A DNA stretch of 64,000 nt from Calothrix sp. FI2-JRJ7 (lineage in GTDB: Bacteria > Cyanobacteriota > Cyanobacteriia > Cyanobacteriales > Nostocaceae), in the NCBI GenBank assembly GCA_019359675.1, contig JAHHGX010000087.1:57458-121457 (forward strand). The letters are read 5' to 3'. The position numbers and the translations under genes were made by a program. Position 1 is the first letter of the stretch, and the number at the start of each line of letters is the position of its first letter. This document shows positions 35,801 through 44,938 of this stretch, in pieces. A model generated the notes under the pieces. That model was given only the letters and a program-made list of their open reading frames with translations, was not told the DNA's origin and did no database searches.

Positions 35801-37234
35801 ATGGCTATCAAAACTCCATTTTCAACAAAAGGGTCGCAGATAATAGATGCTAACGGTAATGCTGTATGCTTGCGAGGAGTTAATTGGTTTGGGATGGAAA
35901 CCGATGTGCATGTACCGCATGGTCTGTGGAAGCGAGACTATAAAGACATGCTACGTCAAATTAAAAGCTTGGGTTACAATATCATTCGTTTACCTTATTC
36001 TGTTCAAGCATTACGCTCTTCTAATATTAGCTCTATAGACTTTAGTATCGGCGCCAATCGTGACTTACAGGGTAAAACACCATTACAAATAATGGATATC
36101 ATTATCCAGGAAGCCGCTAAAAATGAACTATTGATAATGCTTGACAGTCATAGACTCAATGATGTGACAATTCCTGAACTATGGTACGGTGACGGATTCA
36201 CCGAAGCTGACTGGGTAGATACTTGGAAGATGTTAGCTAACCACTATAGAAACCAAGGAAATGTCGTTGCTGCGGATTTAAAAAACGAACCACATGGACG
36301 AGCTAGTTGGGGAACAGGAGATTTAACGACCGACTGGAGATTAGCAGCAGAACGTTGTGGTAATGCAATTTTAGCAATAAACCCCAATTGGTTGATTGTA
36401 GTCGAAGGAGTTGCAAAGAATGTACCAAATCAACAGTTATCAGGACACTGGTGGGGAGGTAATTTAGAAGGTGTTGGGGATAACCCTGTACGTTTAAATA
36501 TTGCCAACAAAGTTGTTTATTCTCCCCATGAATATGGGCCAGGAGTCGCAGACCAGCCTTGGTTTAGCGAAGCAACATTTCCTCAAAACCTTTATACTCG
36601 TTGGGAAAAAGGTTTTTATTATATAGCAGCAAAAGGAATTGCACCAATTTTAATCGGAGAATTTGGAGGTAAACAAATAGATACCACTTCCAAAGAAGGA
36701 ATTTGGCAACGTCAACTAATTGATTATATTAAACAAAAAAACCTATCCTTTACTTATTGGTGTTGGAATCCAAATAGTACTGATACAGCAGGTATATTAT
36801 TAGACGATTGGGTAAATATTAACATCGCAAAACAAGAACTTCTCGCAACCTTACTAACACCCACTCCAACACCCACTCCAACACCAACACCCACTCCAAC
36901 ACCAACACCTACTCCAATTCCAATACCATCGGCGCCTATACTAGTAGTAGAAGTAGTAATACAAGCAGATTGGAACGCAGGATTTTGTATAAATTTCCGC
37001 GTTACTAATAAAGGCACAATTGCAACTAAAAATTGGAAATTAAACTTTATAATAAATCAAGCCAAAATACTACAAACTTGGAATGCAAGCTACACAACCA
37101 AAGATTTAATGTACGAAGCAACCCCTGTAGACTGGGCAAAAGTCATTCAACCAGGAAAAACAATAGAAATAGGGTACTGTGCCGACAAATTAGGAGCAAA
37201 CTATAAACCCTCACAAATTAGTGTCTCCATATGA
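35801..37234 (+). CDS. GH5 cellulase with Pro-Thr linker and CBM2 domain
   Basis: The 477-residue protein has a glycoside hydrolase family 5 domain (1-350). Glu163 in KNEPHG is the acid/base and Glu287 in LIGEFGG the nucleophile; CLRGVNWFG and SPHEYGPG are further family motifs. A (TP)n linker of about 28 residues and a C-terminal CBM2-like cellulose-binding domain (FCINFRVTNKG, then WKLNFIINQ, SYTTKDLMYEATPVDWA) follow. Predicted activity is hydrolysis of beta-1,4-glucan. No signal peptide is visible after the ATG at 35801, and upstream codons offer none, which is odd for a cellulase. Host cellulose remodelling or use of plant glucan is possible. Confidence 0.88.
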   Translation: MAIKTPFSTKGSQIIDANGNAVCLRGVNWFGMETDVHVPHGLWKRDYKDMLRQIKSLGYNIIRLPYSVQALRSSNISSIDFSIGANRDLQGKTPLQIMDIIIQEAAKNELLIMLDSHRLNDVTIPELWYGDGFTEADWVDTWKMLANHYRNQGNVVAADLKNEPHGRASWGTGDLTTDWRLAAERCGNAILAINPNWLIVVEGVAKNVPNQQLSGHWWGGNLEGVGDNPVRLNIANKVVYSPHEYGPGVADQPWFSEATFPQNLYTRWEKGFYYIAAKGIAPILIGEFGGKQIDTTSKEGIWQRQLIDYIKQKNLSFTYWCWNPNSTDTAGILLDDWVNINIAKQELLATLLTPTPTPTPTPTPTPTPTPTPIPIPSAPILVVEVVIQADWNAGFCINFRVTNKGTIATKNWKLNFIINQAKILQTWNASYTTKDLMYEATPVDWAKVIQPGKTIEIGYCADKLGANYKPSQISVSI

Positions 37235-37300
37235 GTAGGGTGCGTCATGCCTTAACAAAGCCCCAAACAAAAAAAATAACCTTGTAGCATGACGCACCAT
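37235..37300. repeat. GTAGGGTGCGT-family hairpin, inner word CATGC
   Basis: GTAGGGTGCGTCATGC (37235-37250) pairs with GCATGACGCACCAT (37287-37300). It starts on the base after the GH5 stop codon, as expected for a 3'-end element. The 420-bp gap to the next gene also holds a CHAT remnant (37370-37522). Confidence 0.8.
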
Positions 37301-37369
37301 TATTCAACATGAATAATGCATAACTTCAAAATCGCCAGAAATAGATAAATAAAGAATACTCAAGTGTAT

Positions 37370-37522
37370 AGAAAAGCTACAACATCACTCATCATAAGCT
37401 TCTATGACAACTATAGCAAAAATCATCGTGGAGCAGGCGCCTTGGGTCAAGCAATGTTAAAAACGATGAAAAAATATCCTAACCCCAAATATTGGGCAGC
37501 TTTTAGATTGATTGGCACATAA
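37370..37522 (+). pseudogene. Remnant of a CHAT-domain gene (C-terminal end only)
   Basis: The frame ending at TAA 37520-37522 reads RKATTSLIISFYDNYSKNHR then ALGQAMLKTMKKYPNPKYWA and AAFRLIGT. This is the typical CHAT end (short helix, ALR.AML, HP.YWAAF.LIG). The upstream catalytic half is gone: a stop at 37346 closes the frame and no His or Cys segment precedes it. An intact CHAT gene with the same kind of ending (YYWAGFTLIG) is at 41097-42491. Confidence 0.7.
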
Positions 37523-37654
37523 CCTATTATAAAGATTATGTAAAGATAACTAGCTATATAGTTAGTTTAAATTTTTGTTAGCCAATCTTTAAGGTTGATG
37601 TGCGATTTGTAAGAAATGTCATTGCTGTAAACATAAATACTCGTGGTGAGTTAT

Positions 37655-40168
37655 ATGACTTTTCAACTACAAATTCTTCATGCTTCTGACTTTGAAGGTG
37701 GTATTCCAGCGTTGAATGATGCAGTCGGATTTTCGACGGTTGTGAATGCGCTTAAAGATGATTACGCTAATACACTAATATTATCTTCTGGTGATAATTA
37801 TATTCCAGGTCCTTTCTTTTCTGCTTCTTCTGACCCTAGTGTAGCGTCTGCAATTGGCGCCGCAGGTGTAGGAAGGGGGGATATTGCAATTTTAAACGGT
37901 ATTGGTGTTCAAGCTTCAGTTTTTGGGAATCACGAATTTGATTTAGGAACTTCTACGATTCAATCTTTGATTGTTCCAAGTGGTAACTATCAAGGTGCCG
38001 AGTTTCCTTATCTGAGTGCTAACTTAGACTTTAGCGGTGATGCTAGCTTGGCAAGTCGTGTAGTTGCACCAGGACAAGACTTTACAAATGTTGGTAGTAC
38101 TCAATCGGTAGTGCTTGCAAACGGTACTACTGCAACCGATAACCGAGGCAGAATTTCTAGTAGTGCTGTAATTACTGTGAATGGTGAAAGAATAGGTATT
38201 GTTGGCACCACAACACCAACTTTACCAAGTATCTCATCACCTGGCCCAGGTGTAACGGTAACTCCTGATTCTTTTAACACAGACCCAACCGCAGATCAAC
38301 TTGATGCTTTAGCGGCAATTATCCAACCACAGGTAGATGCGCTCACCGCAACTGGTATTAATAAAGTAATTCTGCTGTCACACATGCAGCAGTTTCCTAT
38401 CGAGCAAGCTTTAGCTACACGTTTAAATGATGTAGATGTAGTAATAGCAGGTGGTTCACACCAACTGTTTGCAGATAATACTGACACTCGTCGTCCCGAA
38501 GACCTGGGAAGTACGGTACCTAACTATCCCTCAGTCATTACTAACACCACTACTGGGGAACAAGTTTTAGTAATTAATACAGCAGCTAATTACCGCTATG
38601 TCGGGCGCCTGGTTGCAGATTTCGATTTGGACGGTAAGATTATTCCAAATAGCATTGACCCAAACATCTCTGGCGCCTATGCTACAGATGCAGCGAATGT
38701 AGCAGCTTTAATTGCAACAAATACAGCTGCTGGTGGTGTCACTGCAACACCTAACGCTGAAGTAGTAGCTGCCACAAATGCACTACAAAACGTAATTGTT
38801 AGTAAAGACGGTAATATATTCGGTAGCACAAGTGTATTTTTAAACGGCACTCGTGACGATGTGCGAATTCAAGAAACCAATTTGGGTAATTTAACGGCAG
38901 ATGCAAATTTAACCATCGCACGTGATTATGACCCAACCGTAACAATTTCAATCAAAAACGGTGGTGGTATTCGTGACAATATTGGTTTCATTCCTTCTGT
39001 TAGTGGTTCACAGCAAGTAGAAAAACTTCCTCCTTCCTCTAACCCATTAGCAAACAAAGACGCAGGTGATATATCTCAGCTTGATATTGAAAACTCGCTG
39101 CGTTTTAATAACGATTTGAGCTTAGTAACAATAACAGCAGCTCAACTCGAACAAATTATGGAACACGCAGTAGCAGGAACAGGAACTGGGAGAACACCCG
39201 GTCAGTTTCCTCAAGTTGGGGGTATTGCTTTCAGCTTTGACGCAACTCGTACTGCACGCACTGCTACTACTGAAGGTGATAGAATTCGCTCATTAGCTAT
39301 CAAAGACGAAAATGGTAAAACTATAGATATTGTAGTTAATGATGGGCAATTAGTAGGAGACCCGAACCGCACCTTCCGAATGGTTACATTGGGCTTTTTA
39401 GCAAGTGGTGGTGATGGTTATCCATTCCAAGGGTTTACTAGCACACTTAACCGTCGTGATTTATTAATAGCAGGCGCCGCTCGTACTGGTCAAGCGACAT
39501 TTGCAGCAGACGGAACAGAACAAGATGCGTTTGCTGAATATTTAACTCGCATTGACACTTATAACCAAGCAGATACAGCACCTGCACAAGATACACGCAT
39601 TCAAAACTTGGCAGCACGTACCGACACAGTATTAAGCGACGTAGTTACTGGTAGTGGTAGCTTGTTTGGTACTAACACAGACGATATCTTCTTAGCACGT
39701 GGTGATAATAACACCATTTACGCGAACGAAGGCAATAACAAAATAACTGCCACTGGTTTAAACAATAAAGTATTTGCTGGAAACGGCAACGATAATATTA
39801 CTGTTGGCAACGGTAATAATGAAATCTATGCCAACGAAGGAAATAATACTATCTTTGCTGGTAACGGCAATGATATCATATACACTGGCTCTGGTAATGA
39901 CTTTATTAATGCAGGAACGGGTATTGATACTATTTGGCTTAATGGTGGTAAAGATACTGTTGTTCTAAATAGAGATGGCGCCGATATTATTAACGGTTTC
40001 CAACTTGGTCAAACAAGTTTAGCATTATCTGGGGACTTAAAGTTTACTGACTTAACAATAACTCAAGGTGATGGCGCCGCATTAATTAGTGTAGGTGACG
40101 AATTACTTGCATCATTATCATGGGTACAAGCAACATCGTTAAATAGTAATTCCTTTGTAATGGTGTAA
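37655..40168 (+). CDS. 5'-nucleotidase-type metallophosphatase with RTX-like C-terminus
   Basis: The 837-residue protein begins with a calcineurin-like phosphoesterase domain: ILHASDFEG, LSSGDNYIPG, FGNHEFDLG and LLSHMQ provide the dimetal ligands. The 5'-nucleotidase C-terminal domain follows (NLTADANLTIARDY, then SIKNGGGIRDNIG and FSFDATRTA). From about residue 660 there are nonapeptide-like GN-rich calcium repeats (ANEGNNTIFAGNGNDIIYTG) and a terminal domain. It lacks an N-terminal signal, so type I secretion via the RTX end is inferred. It would release phosphate from extracellular nucleotides. ATG 37655 is preferred over GTG 37643. Confidence 0.88.
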   Translation: MTFQLQILHASDFEGGIPALNDAVGFSTVVNALKDDYANTLILSSGDNYIPGPFFSASSDPSVASAIGAAGVGRGDIAILNGIGVQASVFGNHEFDLGTSTIQSLIVPSGNYQGAEFPYLSANLDFSGDASLASRVVAPGQDFTNVGSTQSVVLANGTTATDNRGRISSSAVITVNGERIGIVGTTTPTLPSISSPGPGVTVTPDSFNTDPTADQLDALAAIIQPQVDALTATGINKVILLSHMQQFPIEQALATRLNDVDVVIAGGSHQLFADNTDTRRPEDLGSTVPNYPSVITNTTTGEQVLVINTAANYRYVGRLVADFDLDGKIIPNSIDPNISGAYATDAANVAALIATNTAAGGVTATPNAEVVAATNALQNVIVSKDGNIFGSTSVFLNGTRDDVRIQETNLGNLTADANLTIARDYDPTVTISIKNGGGIRDNIGFIPSVSGSQQVEKLPPSSNPLANKDAGDISQLDIENSLRFNNDLSLVTITAAQLEQIMEHAVAGTGTGRTPGQFPQVGGIAFSFDATRTARTATTEGDRIRSLAIKDENGKTIDIVVNDGQLVGDPNRTFRMVTLGFLASGGDGYPFQGFTSTLNRRDLLIAGAARTGQATFAADGTEQDAFAEYLTRIDTYNQADTAPAQDTRIQNLAARTDTVLSDVVTGSGSLFGTNTDDIFLARGDNNTIYANEGNNKITATGLNNKVFAGNGNDNITVGNGNNEIYANEGNNTIFAGNGNDIIYTGSGNDFINAGTGIDTIWLNGGKDTVVLNRDGADIINGFQLGQTSLALSGDLKFTDLTITQGDGAALISVGDELLASLSWVQATSLNSNSFVMV

Positions 40169-40178
40169 ATCGTATAAT

Positions 40179-40210
40179 GTAGAGACGCTCCTGAGCCGGA
40201 GCGTCTCTAC
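40179..40210. terminator. Perfect 13-bp GTAGAGACGCTCC hairpin between convergent genes
   Basis: GTAGAGACGCTCC (40179-40191), loop TGAGCC, GGAGCGTCTCTAC (40198-40210). It sits between the stops of two convergent genes (40168 and 40218) and suits bidirectional termination. Confidence 0.8.
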
Positions 40211-40217
40211 ACCATAA

Positions 40218-40928
40218 TTAATTACATTTAGAGCAGGATTTTGGTTTTATCCAAGATACCCCTATCCACAACCAATGTATTTGTACACCACAACCTTTGT
40301 CAAAAGCATTTAAAATTGCGATAAAGAAAATAATCGCAGCTTTAATAGGCGCCGGAGCAGCAAGTGCGGCAATGTTACCACCTGCGGTTGCCCACTGTAC
40401 AGCACAATGATTGAGTCTTATTCTCACTCCCCACCATTTAAATTTCCAGCAAACTCTGCCGTTACTACACGCTTGTTTTGTTTGTAATGGAAATTCTACA
40501 GTTTGTTCATCTTGCTTTAAGTCTAATTCAGTAAATTCTCCTGCTTTCAGTTTTTCTTGAAAAGCTGTCACAAGATTATTGGCTGCTTGTTTTTCTTGCG
40601 ATGTTAAAGATTCTACAGCATTTACTTCTATTGTTGATGCAACTGCACTATCTGATGATGCTTTAATACGAACGAGTTTATTTTCTAATGCATCAAGCGC
40701 TGCATCTATTTCATCAGCTGTGGCATTTAATTCTTGTGAACGTCTTCCTACCTCCTGAATATCAATTCGTCTTGTTGTTTCTGCTATTTGAGGAATTAAT
40801 TTTGCTTGCAATCCTGATATTTTAACTGGAATTTGAGCAAAGCTTTTTTTTGCAATACTATTGAGTAATACAAAAAAGGCGCCTGTTATTGAAGACAGCA
40901 CAAATTGTCTACGTTTGAACTTTGGCAT
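40218..40928 (-). CDS. Exported hypothetical protein with Tat-like leader
   Basis: A 236-residue protein with KRRQFVLSSITGAFFVLLNS at the N-terminus, a twin-arginine-like signal ending near AKKSFAQ. The mature region contains a helical segment (residues about 35-130, rich in Glu, Ala and Ser), then a Cys/Trp-rich C-terminal part (SNGRVCWKFKWWGVRIRLNH, hydrophobic helix, KPKSCSKC). At least six cysteines in the last 90 residues suggest disulfides. No family is recognised. Convergent with the nucleotidase gene; promoter side faces the CHAT gene 168 bp away. Confidence 0.65.
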   Translation of the reverse strand: MPKFKRRQFVLSSITGAFFVLLNSIAKKSFAQIPVKISGLQAKLIPQIAETTRRIDIQEVGRRSQELNATADEIDAALDALENKLVRIKASSDSAVASTIEVNAVESLTSQEKQAANNLVTAFQEKLKAGEFTELDLKQDEQTVEFPLQTKQACSNGRVCWKFKWWGVRIRLNHCAVQWATAGGNIAALAAPAPIKAAIIFFIAILNAFDKGCGVQIHWLWIGVSWIKPKSCSKCN

Positions 40929-41096
40929 AGTAAAATTAACTTGAAATCAACTAATTACATACACGCGACAATCTTTATCGTTATGCACTATAAAATTTAA
41001 TTTTTACTAAGTTGTAGAGTCGGTACTCGCAATGTAGAATAAAAATGAAAAGGTGTATTCACGTTCATTACAACTCAGCTTGGTGTATACAACTAT

Positions 41097-42491
41097 ATGA
41101 ACAAGACTAAGCTAACTATATTATTAAGTTTTGCTACACTCCTAACTATTGTTGGGCTATACGCAAGGATTTCTAAGGAATCTAGTAATGCTGTTCCACC
41201 CCCTTCTGTTGAGGCGCCACAAAAGACTAAACTACCTGTGTCACCTCTCAAACCAGAAGTTCTACAAAAAATTCTTGATACGCAAAATGTCAACTCTGGT
41301 ATTCAATATGTCGAAAAGTCATGGCAACAGCAATATCAAGACTACCTTCAAGCTAAGTTACCTTCTAATCAAATATTCGATGCTCAACAAATGAGTCGAA
41401 TATTAGATAAACTTCACCAACAATCAGGTAAAAAAAGTGCTTTAATATACGCTATTCCTACACCAAAACACTTAGAATTAATGTTGGTGGCGCCTGGTAT
41501 AACTCCCATTCATAAACGAATTCCAGCCGGAAAGCGAGATGAATTAATAAAACTTGTTAGTAAATTTCGGACAGCTATCGTAAATCCGAATTTACCACGC
41601 GATGAGTACCTAAGTTCTGGTAAGCAAATATATGAATTGGTTATAGCTCCTTTGGAAGGAACATTACGAGGACAAAAAATTAATAATTTAATATTTTGTT
41701 TAGGTGGTGGTTTACGAACCGTTCCTTTAGCTGCGATTAATGATGGTAAAAGATTTTTAATCGAAAAATACAGTCTGGGCATTATCCCAGCTTTTAACTT
41801 ACTCGATTTTAACAGAGCCAATATTGCCCAGACTCAAATTTTAGCAATGGGCGCCTCGCAATTTCAAACTCAAGAACCTTTACCCGCCGTACCCCTAGAA
41901 TTATCGAGTATAGTTAATAACGAGTGGAAAGGCAAATCTTTATTAAATCAAGCTTTTACACCAACAAACTTAAAGCTACAACGTGCAATATATCCGTTTG
42001 GCATTGTACATTTAGCTACTCATGCGGAATTATCACCCGATTCTGTAGAACATTCGTACATCCAATTTTGGGACAAAAAGGTTCGGTTAGATGAACTCAA
42101 AACCCTAAATTTAAACAAACCCCCTGTACAGCTATTAGTACTAAGTGCTTGTCGTACTGCTTTAGGAAACCCGCAAGCTGAATTAGGTTTTGCTGGGTTA
42201 GCAGTACAGTCAGGTGCGTCTTCGACAATAGCAAGTTTGTGGTCGGTTGATGATGCGGGTACTTTAGCTTTAATGTCTCAATTTTACCAACAACTTAAAG
42301 ATACCCCAATCAAATCAGAAGCACTGCGACAAACTCAAATTGCTATGATTAAACAGCAAGTTAGCTTAAAAAATAATCCAGCAATTCGTGGTAGCAGTAA
42401 TTTGCCTACAGATATTACTAACTTAAACAGTCGAGAGTTATCACATCCTTATTATTGGGCAGGTTTTACCTTAATTGGTAATCCTTGGTAG
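41097..42491 (+). CDS. CHAT domain (caspase-like) protease, membrane or exported
   Basis: A 464-residue protein. The N-terminus (KLTILLSFATLLTIVGLYA) is a hydrophobic anchor or signal. The CHAT domain occupies about 180-464. The predicted catalytic dyad is His309 in LATHAE and Cys352 in LSACRTALG, both intact; LGFAGLAVQSGASSTIASLW and the end YYWAGFTLIGNPW are standard for the family. Residues 27-180 form a helical region of unknown role. Such CHAT proteins are common in filamentous cyanobacteria, usually with TPR repeats, which are absent here. It precedes the sigma/DUF1822/CHAT-CHASE2 genes on the same strand. Confidence 0.88.
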   Translation: MNKTKLTILLSFATLLTIVGLYARISKESSNAVPPPSVEAPQKTKLPVSPLKPEVLQKILDTQNVNSGIQYVEKSWQQQYQDYLQAKLPSNQIFDAQQMSRILDKLHQQSGKKSALIYAIPTPKHLELMLVAPGITPIHKRIPAGKRDELIKLVSKFRTAIVNPNLPRDEYLSSGKQIYELVIAPLEGTLRGQKINNLIFCLGGGLRTVPLAAINDGKRFLIEKYSLGIIPAFNLLDFNRANIAQTQILAMGASQFQTQEPLPAVPLELSSIVNNEWKGKSLLNQAFTPTNLKLQRAIYPFGIVHLATHAELSPDSVEHSYIQFWDKKVRLDELKTLNLNKPPVQLLVLSACRTALGNPQAELGFAGLAVQSGASSTIASLWSVDDAGTLALMSQFYQQLKDTPIKSEALRQTQIAMIKQQVSLKNNPAIRGSSNLPTDITNLNSRELSHPYYWAGFTLIGNPW

Positions 42492-42494
42492 GAT

Positions 42495-42557
42495 GTAGGG
42501 TGCGTGACGCTAACAACAATTTTAAAACGAAGCAATAATCTAATAGCGTCACGCACC
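42495..42557. repeat. GTAGGGTGCGT-family hairpin, inner word GACGC
   Basis: GTAGGGTGCGTGACGC (42495-42510) pairs with GCGTCACGCACC (42546-42557). It lies 3 bp after the CHAT stop and separates that gene from the sigma-like gene, so the first CHAT may be a transcription unit of its own. Confidence 0.8.
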
Positions 42558-42588
42558 TTATTAACAAATTACCAAAAAATTTAATTTT

Positions 42589-43773
42589 ATGCGTGTACGT
42601 CAAAATATCACTGACATATTTTCTACCTTTTTACTGTTTTCCGATGACAGAACTAGCGGTTGGGCAACTGATGCTAGACTACATCGCAGTATCAAAGCTT
42701 TTTTGGATAATTCTGATAAATATAAAGAAGAATTTTTAGCTGTATATTGGCACAAACAATCACAAACATCAAAAAATCCTCAACTTGCATTAGGACATAT
42801 GTCCGCTTACTTGCAAGAAGCTTGTTACTGGGCTATATATAAATTGATGCCTCGATTGCAAGAGTCTCAAGAAAAATTCTCAGACTTTTTCCAAATTGCA
42901 ATTGCTGGAGTTCCGAAAATTCTCCACACTTGTAATCCTGATGTTAGTGGTAGTCTCAAAGCATACGCTAGCACAACTTTTGCAAATATTATCCGTAATT
43001 ATTTACGTCAAAACCGAGAAGTTAATTTTTGTACTGATTGGGGTTTACTACTCAAAGTCAGTCGCAAAATTTTGATAGAGTCATTACAAAACTCTGGTTA
43101 TGATACCCCAACGATTGAACGTTATGTACTAGCTTGGAGTTGTTATACTCATATTTACCTACCCCAAAAATCTCCACAACTAAGACAACGAAAAGCGCCT
43201 GACCCTGAAATATGGCAACAAATCGCTGTATACTACAATCAAATCCGTCATCAACTTTCTCATCAAAGTCCAGAATGTAGCAAAGAAAGTATAGAACGTT
43301 GGATAAGCGAATGCGGCGCCCAAGTTCGTAAATATTTGTATCCTTCTGTAAAATCTCTCAACTCTCCCAAACCAGGATATGAAGAAGGAGAAATTCAGGA
43401 TGACCTTGTAGATACATCTTCGTCTTTACTCACAGAACTAATTGAACAAGAACAACAAACCACACGTCTTGACCAAAAAAATCAAATCAATACTCTTTTA
43501 CAAGAAGCTGTTACAAAACTTGACGAATCCGCTCAACAACTACTCCAGCTATACTACCAACAAAATCTCACCCAACAACAAATAGCAAAACAACTAGCAG
43601 TACAACAGTACACTGTATCCCGTAAATTATCCAAAACCCGTGAGTCTTTACTACTAACTCTAACTCGTTGGAGTCAAGAGACGCTGCATATTACCGTAAC
43701 TTCAGACGTGGTTAAATATATCAGCGCAACCCTTGAAGAATGGTTACAGACATACTACACGCAGAAATTATGA
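42589..43773 (+). CDS. Sigma-70 family-like protein with long inter-region insert
   Basis: A 394-residue protein. Residues about 70-165 look like a divergent sigma region 2 (QEACYWAIYKLMPRL, then LKAYASTTFANIIRNYLRQN). The last about 110 residues hold a region-4 helix-turn-helix: LQLYYQQNLTQQQIAKQLAV then QYTVSRKLSKTRESLLL. In between lie about 180 residues rich in polar helices, much more than the short linker of ECF sigma factors. Role as a specialised sigma factor or a sigma-derived regulator is inferred. The stop TGA overlaps the next ATG (ATGA), evidence for translational coupling with DUF1822. Confidence 0.78.
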   Translation: MRVRQNITDIFSTFLLFSDDRTSGWATDARLHRSIKAFLDNSDKYKEEFLAVYWHKQSQTSKNPQLALGHMSAYLQEACYWAIYKLMPRLQESQEKFSDFFQIAIAGVPKILHTCNPDVSGSLKAYASTTFANIIRNYLRQNREVNFCTDWGLLLKVSRKILIESLQNSGYDTPTIERYVLAWSCYTHIYLPQKSPQLRQRKAPDPEIWQQIAVYYNQIRHQLSHQSPECSKESIERWISECGAQVRKYLYPSVKSLNSPKPGYEEGEIQDDLVDTSSSLLTELIEQEQQTTRLDQKNQINTLLQEAVTKLDESAQQLLQLYYQQNLTQQQIAKQLAVQQYTVSRKLSKTRESLLLTLTRWSQETLHITVTSDVVKYISATLEEWLQTYYTQKL

Positions 43774-44885
43774 CTATCCTACTCGATAACCCCAACCAAA
43801 TAGAATTAGAAATTTCTCCAGACCTAGTAGAACAATTATGGCGCCATAAAGGTGCGTCATGGAATATATTTCTCAACCAAGTTTGTTTACAGACCTTTTT
43901 ACCAACATTAGAAGAGGATGTAACATTAGACGAGATATCAGTTCCTAGTTTTTGGACACATGTTAACGGCGCCGCTTTTACTTGGAGAAATAAACGTATA
44001 ATCTTAATACCAGAAATATCTATAGATACAACAGAATGCACAATACCCCAAGAATGGGTAGATATTCCTAAATTAGCAGGAGATTACTATTTAGCGGTTC
44101 AAATTAATCCAGATGAACTATCGCTGCGAGTTTGGGGATATACTACGCACAAAGATATCAAATTATCAGCTACTTACAATTTTGATAGAACATACAGTCT
44201 AGATGCTCAATATTTTATTCCCGATTTAAACGTGTTATGGGTAGTTAGTCAATTAAACCCGAATGAACCTACTCGTGTTACGGTTCCTGCTTTATCTCCA
44301 GTTCCTGCAACCCAAGCAGAAAATTTACTATCCAGATTAGCAAATTCCAATATTATCCAACCTCGATTAGAAATACCTTTTTCGTTATGGGCAGGGTTAA
44401 TAACAGATGATAACTGGCGCCAGCGTTTATATCAACTGCGTCAAGGAATATCTATTAAAACGAACCTTGGTCAGTGGTTACAAAATACTTTTGCTGATAC
44501 CTGGCAATCGTTGGATACTATATTATCTCCTAACTTGGGCGCCAGTTTTGGGTTGAGAACAACGGAAAATGATACATCTATCAAAAGGGTGAAATCTTTA
44601 AATTTGCCAAGTGGTGAAGCTTTTTTAGTGTTGGGATTGGAAACTGAGGCAGATGGTAGAATTGGTATTCGTATTCAATTACGTTCTAGTAGTCAAGATG
44701 AGTATTTAGCACCTGGGACTAGTTTGAAGTTGGTTTCTGCGAATGGTGATGTTATTCAGTCGGTTCAATCGCGTAATTTAGATAATATTATTCAGTTGAA
44801 GCGGTTTAAGAGTCCTGTTGGTGTTGAGTTTAGTGTTCGAGTTGAAGTTGGAGAGTTTGTGGTGATGGAAGATTTTGTGTTGTAA
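43770..44885 (+). CDS. DUF1822 family protein
   Basis: The ATG at 43770 overlaps the sigma-gene stop (ATGA) and is favoured over an upstream in-frame ATG at 43740. The 371-residue protein matches DUF1822, a family confined to cyanobacteria: NPNQIELEISPDLVEQLWRH at the start, WTHVNGAAFTWRNKRIILIP, GDYYLAVQINPDELSLRVWG, then a mid-part W-x-(x)-L-R-Q-G and a C-terminal beta-rich domain (FLVLGLETEADGRIGIRIQL) of the kind seen with sigma/CHAT neighbours. No membrane segments. Function unknown. The coupling makes it a candidate partner, for example an anti-sigma or protease substrate. Confidence 0.85.
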   Translation: MTILLDNPNQIELEISPDLVEQLWRHKGASWNIFLNQVCLQTFLPTLEEDVTLDEISVPSFWTHVNGAAFTWRNKRIILIPEISIDTTECTIPQEWVDIPKLAGDYYLAVQINPDELSLRVWGYTTHKDIKLSATYNFDRTYSLDAQYFIPDLNVLWVVSQLNPNEPTRVTVPALSPVPATQAENLLSRLANSNIIQPRLEIPFSLWAGLITDDNWRQRLYQLRQGISIKTNLGQWLQNTFADTWQSLDTILSPNLGASFGLRTTENDTSIKRVKSLNLPSGEAFLVLGLETEADGRIGIRIQLRSSSQDEYLAPGTSLKLVSANGDVIQSVQSRNLDNIIQLKRFKSPVGVEFSVRVEVGEFVVMEDFVL

Positions 44886-44902
44886 TGTGAGATTTTTTAT
44901 TT

Positions 44903-44931
44903 TACCACAGAGGCGCAGAGGGCACAGAGAA
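44903..44931. repeat. ACCACAGAGG...CACAGAGA repeat before CHAT-CHASE2 gene
   Basis: A G/A-rich tract (ACCACAGAGGCGCAGAGGGC and on) immediately before AAAAAGAAA-ATG of the next gene. It is a dispersed sequence (compare about 54653-54673 and 3200-3219) and here doubles as a purine-rich ribosome-binding region. Confidence 0.55.
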
Positions 44932-44938
44932 AAAGAAA

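Noticed and set aside
36754..37017. A minus-strand frame rich in Gly-Val repeats
   Set aside because: It is the antisense reading of the Pro-Thr linker microsatellite in the cellulase gene.
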